A program made the translations under genes and the position numbers. Under the pieces are notes generated by a model. That model worked only from the letters and a program-made list of their open reading frames with translations, ran no database searches and was not told the origin of the DNA. From Litoribacter ruber (GTDB taxonomy: Bacteria > Bacteroidota > Bacteroidia > Cytophagales > Cyclobacteriaceae), in NCBI RefSeq assembly GCF_018500185.1, contig NZ_JAHBGI010000006.1:105875-169874 (forward strand): a stretch of DNA of 64,000 nt, in the 5' to 3' direction. The number at the start of each line of letters is the position of its first letter. Position 1 is the stretch's first letter. Shown one piece after another: positions 7,235-14,096 of the stretch.

Positions 7235-8452
7235 ATGAATATACACGAATATCAAGCTAAAGAAGTTTTAAAGTCATACGGCGTAAAAATCCAGGAGGGC
7301 ATCGTAGCCGATACTCCGGAAGGAGCACTTGAAGCCGCAAAGCAACTCAATGCAGAAACAGGTACTTCATGGTATGTACTGAAAGCTCAGATTCATGCCG
7401 GAGGACGTGGTAAAGGTAAAATCCAGGAAACTCAATCCAATGGTGTGGTATTGGCCAAAAGCCAGGATGAGGTAACAGAAAAAGCCAAAAACATCCTAGG
7501 CGGGACTTTGGTGACTATCCAGACAGGACCTGAAGGCAAGAAAGTAAACAAGATTTTGGTAGCCCAGGATGTTTACTACCCTGGCAACTCCGAGCCAAAA
7601 GAATATTACCTTTCCATCCTTTTGGACAGAGCTACTGGCAGCAATGTCATCATGGCTTCTACCGAAGGTGGTATGGATATCGAAGAGGTAGCCGAAAAGA
7701 CTCCGGAGAAAATCATCAAGGAGTGGGTTGACCCTAAAGTAGGCCTGCAAGGCTTCCAAGCTAGAAAAGTAGCCTTCAAACTTGGTTTGGAAGGAACTGC
7801 TTTCAAGGAAATGGTGAAATTTATCACTGCTTTATATAATGCATACGATGCTACTGATTCTTCCCAGTTTGAAATCAACCCTGTGTTGAAGACTTCTGAT
7901 GACCAGATCTTGGCCGTAGACGCTAAAGTAAACCTTGACGACAACGCCCTTTACAGACAAAAAGACCTTGCTGAGTTGAGAGACTTGAACGAGGAGGATC
8001 CTTTGGAAGTGGAAGCTGGTAAGTCAGGATTGAATTACGTGAAGCTTGACGGTAACGTAGGCTGTATGGTAAACGGTGCCGGACTGGCCATGGCCACCAT
8101 GGATATGATCAAACTTTCTGGCGGTGAGCCTGCCAACTTCCTTGACGTGGGAGGAGGGGCTAATGCCCAGACTGTTGAAGCCGGTTTCAGAATCATCCTT
8201 CAGGATCCAAATGTAAAAGCCATCCTTATCAACGTATTTGGCGGTATCGTAAGATGCGACAGAATTGCCAATGGTGTGGTGGAAGCTTATAAGTCTATCG
8301 GCGACATCAGAGTGCCAATCATCGTGAGATTGCAGGGAACCAATGCTGAGGAAGGTGCGAAAATCATCGACGAATCAGGATTGAAAGTTTCTTCTGCCAT
8401 CACCTTGAAAGAGGCTGCAGAAAAAGTTCAGGCGGTATTGAAAGACGCCTAA
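7235..8452 (+). CDS. sucC: Succinyl-CoA ligase [ADP-forming] subunit beta
   Basis: The 405-aa ATP-grasp protein is the beta subunit of succinyl-CoA synthetase, which couples succinyl-CoA cleavage to ATP or GTP formation in the TCA cycle. It begins with the invariant MNIHEYQAKEVLKSYGV, has the KAQIHAGGRGKGK lysine/glycine segment, FEINPVL near residue 210, and the C-terminal ligase domain with FLDVGGGANAQTV and LINVFGGIVRCD. Length is in the normal range. The alpha subunit (sucD) is not adjacent, which is common in Bacteroidota. The gene ends at an inverted repeat and is followed by tRNA-Arg. Codon use is regular, as expected for a well-expressed gene. Confidence 0.97.
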   Translation: MNIHEYQAKEVLKSYGVKIQEGIVADTPEGALEAAKQLNAETGTSWYVLKAQIHAGGRGKGKIQETQSNGVVLAKSQDEVTEKAKNILGGTLVTIQTGPEGKKVNKILVAQDVYYPGNSEPKEYYLSILLDRATGSNVIMASTEGGMDIEEVAEKTPEKIIKEWVDPKVGLQGFQARKVAFKLGLEGTAFKEMVKFITALYNAYDATDSSQFEINPVLKTSDDQILAVDAKVNLDDNALYRQKDLAELRDLNEEDPLEVEAGKSGLNYVKLDGNVGCMVNGAGLAMATMDMIKLSGGEPANFLDVGGGANAQTVEAGFRIILQDPNVKAILINVFGGIVRCDRIANGVVEAYKSIGDIRVPIIVRLQGTNAEEGAKIIDESGLKVSSAITLKEAAEKVQAVLKDA

Positions 8453-8473
8453 TTTAGTATATATTTGCATGCT

Positions 8474-8524
8474 ATAAACCTGCCAGGTTTTTGGAAAAAT
8501 TCATTAAATCTGGCAGGTTTTATA
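8474..8524 (+). terminator. Terminator after sucC
   Basis: An inverted repeat of about 14 bp with one bulged T (8474-8487 with 8510-8524), rich in TGCCAG/CTGGCA, lies just after the sucC stop and ends in T-rich sequence. Its right edge touches the tRNA, so it may also take part in processing. Confidence 0.65.
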
Positions 8525-8525
8525 A

Positions 8526-8599
8526 GTACCCGTAGTTCAACTGGATAGAATATCAGATTTCGGCTCTGAGGGTTGAGGGTTCGAATCCTTCCGGGTACA
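8526..8599 (+). tRNA. tRNA-Arg (anticodon TCG)
   Basis: All arms can be folded by eye: acceptor stem 8526-8532 with 8592-8598 (7 bp), D stem GTTC/GAAT, anticodon stem 8553-8557 with 8565-8569, 7-nt loop with anticodon TCG at 8560-8562, and T arm closing on TTCGAAT. The discriminator is A8599. CCA is not encoded directly after it. The anticodon reads CGA and, by wobble, CGG arginine codons. Confidence 0.95.
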
Positions 8600-8605
8600 C
8601 ACCAA

Positions 8606-8636
8606 AAGCTTACACTTTCCGTGTAAGCTTTTTTTA
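8606..8636 (+). terminator. Terminator after tRNA-Arg
   Basis: A perfect 10-bp stem (8606-8615 with 8621-8630), 5-nt loop and T7 tract form a textbook intrinsic terminator. Confidence 0.92.
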
Positions 8637-8721
8637 GTTTTAAAAGATTTATGACACTTATTATTAAACTTTTAAGTACCTTGGACTAAAATTTTTACAC
8701 CTGATTTTTTATAAGCCCAAT

Positions 8722-9555
8722 ATGACTATTCAACTCAACAATCAATTGGTAAGGAGAGCCCTTGAGCTGACCTTGCATTTCACACCTGAAACCTCCATTC
8801 CGGAGTGCTACAAGGCATTTGTGGCCGGCATGAAACCACACCATCGCGACTCGGAGTTCATAGTGAAAGCCTTTGTGGACAAAGTAAGCTCATGGGAACG
8901 GACCGTACACAACCTTATTAATAGTGACTTTGATGTCTGCAGACTCGAGCCTGTATTGTTTTTATCTCCCCTAATTTCTGAGGCAAATTGTGAGGATACC
9001 GAGGACTACAATTATTTCATGGAATATTTAGAATACAGGAGATATGTGGAGGACTGCTGCGATAGCGAATACGAAAACCTTATGAACCTGGCCGATGAGT
9101 ACTGTCTGGAATATGACAAGCTGATGAAAAAGGACCGGAAATTAAAAAATCCTTTGGCGCAGGAGCTCATGGAAACGGGAGAGATTGAGCTAAATGGCCA
9201 TCAGATTATCTTTTGGCGTGGCCACACCCGCGACACAGTATTGGTTCAGCAAGACTGGAACAGAATAGAGTCATTTGCAGCCCTCAATGCCAACACTGGC
9301 AATGAGATGGGCAGGGTAGTTTTTTCCGGTATTTTTCAAATCAGGAGAATGGAATTGGCAACTTATGCTTCAAATATGGGCTTCCGTGTGCAAGCAGCCG
9401 TCAATGGTAAAACAAATTTATTGGTGTATGGTAGCGAAAATGTCGGTCCCGAAAAGGTAGCCTCTTTTCTTAAGCAAAGAGAGTTAAGGGATGACATACA
9501 GCTGATGAGTGAAAATGAGTTTTTGGAAATGGTACTGGACAACTGTCTGGTATAA
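8722..9555 (+). CDS. Hypothetical protein (277 aa)
   Basis: I do not recognise this family. The protein has 277 aa, no signal peptide and no membrane helix. The N-terminal half is mixed helical. An acidic, Tyr- and Cys-rich stretch lies around residues 90-145 (CEDTEDYNYFMEYLEYRRYV, then CCDSEYENLMNLADEYCLEY). The C-terminal half looks alpha/beta (IIFWRGHTRDTVLVQQDWN; FRVQAAVNGKTNLLVYG). The segment from about 228 on (GKTNLLVYGSENVGPEKVAS) is loosely reminiscent of a BRCT-like or ligase-tail fold, but this is weak. It is flanked by the tRNA terminator and a bidirectional terminator, so it is monocistronic. Clear codon structure and length support a real gene. Confidence 0.75.
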   Translation: MTIQLNNQLVRRALELTLHFTPETSIPECYKAFVAGMKPHHRDSEFIVKAFVDKVSSWERTVHNLINSDFDVCRLEPVLFLSPLISEANCEDTEDYNYFMEYLEYRRYVEDCCDSEYENLMNLADEYCLEYDKLMKKDRKLKNPLAQELMETGEIELNGHQIIFWRGHTRDTVLVQQDWNRIESFAALNANTGNEMGRVVFSGIFQIRRMELATYASNMGFRVQAAVNGKTNLLVYGSENVGPEKVASFLKQRELRDDIQLMSENEFLEMVLDNCLV

Positions 9556-9561
9556 AGAAAA

Positions 9562-9608
9562 ACTCCGCAGCCAGAAGCCGCGGAGTCTTTGATTTTTTAT
9601 AAAAAATC
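9562..9608. terminator. Bidirectional terminator pair
   Basis: A 7-bp GC-rich stem (9562-9568 with 9580-9586) is followed by an AT palindrome (9591-9608) between convergent genes. T runs are available on both strands. Confidence 0.72.
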
Positions 9609-9629
9609 AATCAATCCCAGTTGAAAAAG

Positions 9630-10178
9630 TTATCCCTCAATCTCTATATCCTCTTGAATCATCTCCAAGGGAATGGTAATCCGTTTAATATTATATACTC
9701 CAGGCCCTACATCGGCTGAATTGTTTATTCTACCTTTATCTGACAGGATATGGTCAAAGCTTACCCTCACATCCTGGTCAACACTTTTTTCCTTGGGATA
9801 AATACTTACTACAAGAGTATGTTCCCCAGCCGAAAGATCCTTATCCAAATATACCACTATCTCACCGGTCACTTCATTTAGTGCCGCAATGGGAAGTTTC
9901 TGCAATCCTGTGCCACTCTCCACCATTTGGTAAACTCTCAGACTCTGTAATGTATCCTGAGAACTTACATTGAGCTTAACCTCTTTGAGGAAATGGTCCT
10001 TGGTAAGGTTAAGCTTCAATTCTGCGATCTCATTGTATTCACCCAAGTGAATGGAGTCTCGCACATTTCTCACATCAAATCGGTCGTTGCTTTCCCCTAC
10101 CAGCGCTTTTTGCTGGCATGAGGTGGCTAAAAGTAAAGCGCAAAAAATACAGCTTAAATAATAGAATTTCGGGTACAT
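9630..10178 (-). CDS. Predicted lipoprotein, hypothetical
   Basis: With the start at the ATG ending at 10178, the 182-aa protein begins MYPKFYYLSCIFCALLLATS followed by Cys, a clear type II signal with lipobox LATSC. An upstream in-frame extension to 10292 would bury this signal inside the protein, so I reject it. The mature part looks beta-rich (KLNLTKDHFLKEVKLNV; GEIVVYLDKDLSAGEHTLVV) and ends in acidic residues. The layout resembles surface or periplasmic beta-sandwich lipoproteins of Bacteroidota, though I cannot name the family. It is monocistronic and convergent with the 277-aa gene. Confidence 0.75.
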   Translation of the reverse strand: MYPKFYYLSCIFCALLLATSCQQKALVGESNDRFDVRNVRDSIHLGEYNEIAELKLNLTKDHFLKEVKLNVSSQDTLQSLRVYQMVESGTGLQKLPIAALNEVTGEIVVYLDKDLSAGEHTLVVSIYPKEKSVDQDVRVSFDHILSDKGRINNSADVGPGVYNIKRITIPLEMIQEDIEIEG

Positions 10179-10552
10179 AATCAAAATCAATTTTAAAGAA
10201 CAAATATTTTTTGTTGAAGAAAGCAAAAAAATAGCCAATCTCCCTCCTTGATCTTCAGTGCTAATATACGGTGATATTTTTGAACTTTCCAATAGTTTGA
10301 ATAGCTTTTTATAAAAATTTTTAGATTAAAAAATTAACTTTAGAACCCATTTACCCGAAGTATTATCACTTTTCAAAGCATATTTATCCCTATTACACTT
10401 TTAAGTTAGTCCTTTTTTGATAATTTCTGGTAAAAATACTTTTATAAGCCACGAATAATCAATATATTAGATTAGCAATTGGTTTACTGCCTTACGCAGT
10501 TCCTTTCACCTTTTTTTAAAATAAATTTTTTATCACTCTAAATTCCCCTTTT
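10179..10552. other. AT-rich divergent intergenic region
   Basis: This 374-nt region separates the lipoprotein gene (minus) and the DUF4236 gene (plus). It is strongly AT-rich and has no open frame worth calling apart from the in-frame upstream extension of the lipoprotein. It probably holds both promoters, but I cannot point to a convincing -33/-7 pair. Confidence 0.5.
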
Positions 10553-11650
10553 ATGAAGTTCAGAAAAAGAACCAAGTTATTCCCCGGTGTCACTCTCAAT
10601 TTCAGTAAGACTGGTATTAGCACAACTATAGGCATACCCGGTGCTAGCGTCAATATTGGCCGTAATGGAAGTTTTTTAAATACAGGCATTCCTGGCACTG
10701 GGATTTATGACCGAAAAAGAATTGGAAGAAGCAGAAAACCCTCCTCCACCCAAATCCTAACTTCTGAACACATCGCCCTTGAGGAAATAGATGACCTACT
10801 GTACGATGCATGTCCAAGCGAATACACTTCTAGCGAGCTTGGAGAATTGGCCCATAACCTTTCAGCCTGCTATGAAGAAAGGGGAAGACTTCAAACAGAA
10901 CTTCACAAGGCCAAGAAAAACTTAAAGCATAAAAAAATCTCACGCACGATTGGCCGATTGCTTCTTGTAGGCTTTCTCATCAGCAAGTTTGATGAGGAAG
11001 TAAAACAGGCTCAAGAGACTGTCAGGGAAATTGAGGAAGATTTGGACGTTTGCCATATTGACCTTTCCCTGGATATGGACAAAAGCATGGAATACGATTA
11101 CAAAAAGCTAATGGAAGCGTATTTTGGACTTTTGAACGCAGAAAATATCTGGGACATCAGTTCTTGCACACCAAATAAGTTCGACGATAAAAGACAGGCG
11201 AATGAAATAAGTCAAAATCGAGAAAGAATACTCTTGAACTATGCAAAATTAGACTTTATTCACGCCACTGCCAATGCCATGCACTTTCACAACAAGAAAG
11301 GCGAGGATTTATATATTTATCCCGGTTTTGCTTTGGTGAAGGGGTTAAACGATAGGCTGGGCATACTTCGATTCCAGGATCTGGAATTGGAATATAAGCA
11401 ACAAATTTGGATAGAATTTGACCTGCCACCCGTAGACGCTACTATCGTAGGGAAGACTTGGGAAAAAGTCAATAAAAACGGCAAAAGAGATCTTCGCTTT
11501 AAAGTCAATAACATGGTGCCAGTGCTGGAATACGCCAGAATAAACCTCAAAAGTGAGTCAGGATTGCTCCAGAGCTATCTCGTCAGCAACAGCCCTGCTG
11601 CCAAGCAGTTTGTAGAAAGATTTCAGATTTTTAAAGAGAACTTAGTATAA
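10553..11650 (+). CDS. DUF4236 domain protein with coiled-coil and C-terminal domain
   Basis: The protein has 365 aa. Residues 1-57 are a clear DUF4236 domain (FRKRTKLFPGVTLNFSKTG; GASVNIGRNGSFLNTGIPGT), a small glycine-rich beta repeat of unknown function. Residues about 75-180 look helical and charged, probably coiled coil, with one short hydrophobic patch (RLLLVGFLISKF). Residues about 240-365 form a conserved-looking alpha/beta domain containing LYIYPGFALV and TWEKVNKNGKRDLRFKVNN; I have seen similar TW-VNK-G-D-RF segments in other uncharacterised bacterial proteins. The function is unknown. The start matches the usual MKFRKRxK beginning of the family. A terminator follows immediately. 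Confidence 0.82.
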   Translation: MKFRKRTKLFPGVTLNFSKTGISTTIGIPGASVNIGRNGSFLNTGIPGTGIYDRKRIGRSRKPSSTQILTSEHIALEEIDDLLYDACPSEYTSSELGELAHNLSACYEERGRLQTELHKAKKNLKHKKISRTIGRLLLVGFLISKFDEEVKQAQETVREIEEDLDVCHIDLSLDMDKSMEYDYKKLMEAYFGLLNAENIWDISSCTPNKFDDKRQANEISQNRERILLNYAKLDFIHATANAMHFHNKKGEDLYIYPGFALVKGLNDRLGILRFQDLELEYKQQIWIEFDLPPVDATIVGKTWEKVNKNGKRDLRFKVNNMVPVLEYARINLKSESGLLQSYLVSNSPAAKQFVERFQIFKENLV

Positions 11651-11653
11651 GTA

Positions 11654-11680
11654 AAAGCCGGGGATCCGGCTTTCTTTTTT
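11654..11680 (+). terminator. Terminator after DUF4236 gene
   Basis: An 8-bp stem (11654-11661 with 11666-11673), 4-nt loop and T-rich tail to 11680. It makes an ATG at 11685 an unlikely start for the next gene. Confidence 0.85.
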
Positions 11681-11726
11681 AAAAATGGAAAGGTTTTTGA
11701 ATTACCCAGTTCAAAAAACTTTTGAT

Positions 11727-12899
11727 ATGTCACGATTTCTTTTTTACGATGATAAGATAATCAACCTGCTGTTAGAAAATGAAAAACCTACCGGCGGGGC
11801 TGCCGTACAGGCTTTAAACTGGGTAAAAGGCTTATTGGAAGAGGGCCATGAAGTGGCGCTGATGACCAATGTTCCAAAAGACAAACTCAAGTCAGAGTAT
11901 CGAAACCTCAAGCTCATCCCTCTCTATGATGATAAGAAAGGTATGAGATGGATAAGATGGGTGAGTTATAGAATTCCTTTCATCCACGATCAAATCAGGG
12001 AATACAATCCTGACTTTTTATATCAAGGCGTACCTGGTTGGCAGTCCATGGTTTTGGCATTGATCTGTAAAAAACTAGGCATTAAATTCCTAATGAGAAT
12101 ATCCAGTGATGCCATGGTAGACGACAGGTTCTTGAGAAAATATTCCAAGCCACACCAAATGGTAGTTCAAAATGCATTTAACCTTGCAGATTGCATTATT
12201 TGCCAAAACGAATACCAATTTGGGCAAATGCAGGAAAAATATCCTAATAACAAAATTCTAAAGATCACCAATCCTATAGAATACAAGTCCACAACCAACA
12301 GCTATGCCTGGAAAGGTCACATTTTATGGCTGGGTTTATTTAAAGCGGTGAAAAATCTGGGATTGCTTTATGAAATTGCCTCCCTCCTTCCAAACGAAAA
12401 GTTTGTTGTGGCCGGTGAGCCTGCTAAAAGCATTGACTCCAAAACCAGGGAATATATCCAAAAGCTTGAAAAGCTTCCGAATGTGAAATTTGTGGGCTTT
12501 CTGCAAAAGACCGAAGTAACCGAATATTTGATCAATGCCAAATTCTTGCTCAACACGTCTCTATTTGAAGGCTTTAGCAATACATTCCTGGAAGCCATGC
12601 AGGTTCATACGCCCATATTGACCACAAATAAGGTCAATCCTGACCAGATTATTACCAAACACAATTTGGGAATTACGTATGATTCTGCCGAAGAATTAAA
12701 AAATAAAATTAATAATCTCACGGAAGAGCAAATTATTGCCAAACGGGAAAGCATCCAAAAATACCTCTATAATTACCACCATCACCGACATTTGGCCAAA
12801 AAGCTTGTAGAAGCTCTTACAGAAAATACCAAATCTTATAACAAAGGCATTCTACAGACTTTGACGCTGGGACAGTTCAAACCCTCTATTGCCAAATAG
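11727..12899 (+). CDS. Glycosyltransferase, GT4 family
   Basis: The 390-aa protein has the two Rossmann halves of GT-B glycosyltransferases. The C-terminal half carries HILWLGLFKAVKNLGLLYEI, EKFVVAGEP and the E-x7-E nucleotide-sugar motif in SLFEGFSNTFLEAM, followed by PILTT. The N-terminal half has TGGAAVQALNWVKGLLEEGH, the usual acceptor-side glycine loop. I set the start at 11727 (MSRFLFYDD), because an ATG at 11685 lies only 5 nt after the terminator and would add an unusual tail. Sugar donor and acceptor are unknown. It precedes a second GT4 gene and a glycosidase; a long hairpin lies between the two GT genes. Confidence 0.85.
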   Translation: MSRFLFYDDKIINLLLENEKPTGGAAVQALNWVKGLLEEGHEVALMTNVPKDKLKSEYRNLKLIPLYDDKKGMRWIRWVSYRIPFIHDQIREYNPDFLYQGVPGWQSMVLALICKKLGIKFLMRISSDAMVDDRFLRKYSKPHQMVVQNAFNLADCIICQNEYQFGQMQEKYPNNKILKITNPIEYKSTTNSYAWKGHILWLGLFKAVKNLGLLYEIASLLPNEKFVVAGEPAKSIDSKTREYIQKLEKLPNVKFVGFLQKTEVTEYLINAKFLLNTSLFEGFSNTFLEAMQVHTPILTTNKVNPDQIITKHNLGITYDSAEELKNKINNLTEEQIIAKRESIQKYLYNYHHHRHLAKKLVEALTENTKSYNKGILQTLTLGQFKPSIAK

Positions 12900-12932
12900 T
12901 TGTTTTCAAATGGCACCTAGATTGAGGCCTAG

Positions 12933-12985
12933 GATTAATCGATCACTATAAGGTTTTGCTAAAACCTTGTAATGACCGATTAATC
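12933..12985 (+). repeat. Long near-perfect hairpin before second GT4 gene
   Basis: Two 25-nt arms (12933-12957 and 12961-12985) around a 3-nt loop pair with 22 Watson-Crick pairs, one G-T pair and two mismatches. It is followed by TTTTG and then the ATG at 12994, only 8 nt away. It may be a terminator for the upstream gene, a structured leader limiting translation of the downstream gene, or a palindromic repeat element. Confidence 0.8.
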
Positions 12986-12993
12986 TTTTGCCT

Positions 12994-14067
12994 ATGAGAA
13001 TAGCACAAGTATCTCCGCTCTATGAATCTGTGCCCCCAAAAATGTATGGCGGAACGGAGAGAGTTGTCAGCTACCTCACTGAGGAGCTGGTCAACCAAGG
13101 CCACCAGGTGACTTTGTTCGCTTCTGGTGACAGTGTGACCAAAGCCCGTTTGATAGCCCATACAAACGAGGCCTTGAGGTTGGGACAGACTTTTGACCCA
13201 CTTGCCCATCATATTGTGCAAATGCAGGAAGTGATCGACCGGATCGAAGAGTTTGACCTGCTGCATTTCCATACCGATTACCTTCACTTTCCATTTACCT
13301 TCAGCAACCCCAAGCCCCACCTGACCACCTTACACGGCAGGCTTGACCTACCCGAACTTCAATACATTTATAAGAAATTTGGCTGCCAACCGGTGGTGTC
13401 CATTTCCAACTCCCAGCGTTTGCCAATTAATCGGGCAAACTGGCAAGGGACAATTTATCACGGATTACCCTTTGACCTTTACGAAAAGGGTTCTGGTGAA
13501 GGAAATTATGTGGTTTTTATGGGGAGGATTTCCCATGAAAAAAGGCCAGACCGCGCCATCGAGATTGCCAGAAGGGCTGGGATAAATATAAAAATCGCCG
13601 CAAAAATCGACAAGGTGGATAAAGAGTACTTTGACACCAAAATATCCCACCTCATGGAGCAACCTCACGTGGAATTTATTGGGGAAGTGGGCGAAGAAAA
13701 GAAAGGTGAAATTTTGAAAAATGCCAAAGCACTGCTCTTTCCAATCGAGTGGCCTGAACCATTTGGGATGGTGATGATAGAAGCCATGGCTTGTGGTACG
13801 CCTGTAATTGCCTATCACCGAGGATCAGTCCCCGAAGTGATTGACCGAGGAGAGACAGGATTTATAGTAAATAGTTTAGAGGAAGCGGTCAAAGCGCTGG
13901 AAAACATTGAGCTGTTGGACCGGGGTCAAATCAGGCGGATTTTTGAGAAGAGATTCAGCGCCAAAGTGATGGCTAGTAATTATGTAAAGGTGTATGAAAA
14001 GCTTCTGAATCGGCATAAACCCATACATCCAATTTTCGGTAAGCCCAATACTAAACTCGCCGGTTAA
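12994..14067 (+). CDS. Glycosyltransferase, GT4 family
   Basis: The 357-aa GT-B enzyme starts MRIAQVSPLYESVPPKMYGG, with the GGTERVVSYLTEELVNQGH loop typical of GT4 enzymes. The C-terminal half has VVFMGRISHEKRPDRAIEIA, the donor-binding region FIGEVGEEKKGEILKNAKAL, and the E-x7-E motif in PEPFGMVMIEAMACGTPVIA. A TTG two codons upstream is in frame, but the ATG is better placed. The gene lies 29 nt upstream of the debranching-like glycosidase and is probably cotranscribed with it. Donor and acceptor are not predictable from the sequence; the adjacent glycosidase suggests glucan or related oligosaccharide metabolism. Confidence 0.9.
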   Translation: MRIAQVSPLYESVPPKMYGGTERVVSYLTEELVNQGHQVTLFASGDSVTKARLIAHTNEALRLGQTFDPLAHHIVQMQEVIDRIEEFDLLHFHTDYLHFPFTFSNPKPHLTTLHGRLDLPELQYIYKKFGCQPVVSISNSQRLPINRANWQGTIYHGLPFDLYEKGSGEGNYVVFMGRISHEKRPDRAIEIARRAGINIKIAAKIDKVDKEYFDTKISHLMEQPHVEFIGEVGEEKKGEILKNAKALLFPIEWPEPFGMVMIEAMACGTPVIAYHRGSVPEVIDRGETGFIVNSLEEAVKALENIELLDRGQIRRIFEKRFSAKVMASNYVKVYEKLLNRHKPIHPIFGKPNTKLAG

Positions 14068-14096
14068 ATTTTCTCCAACCTTCAAACCTCAACATC

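Noticed and set aside
10179-10292. N-terminal extension of the lipoprotein to 10292
   Set aside because: It would place the clear lipoprotein signal peptide inside the protein.
11685-11726. Alternative ATG for the first GT4 gene at 11685
   Set aside because: It lies only 5 nt after the T tract of a strong terminator, leaving no room for a promoter leader.
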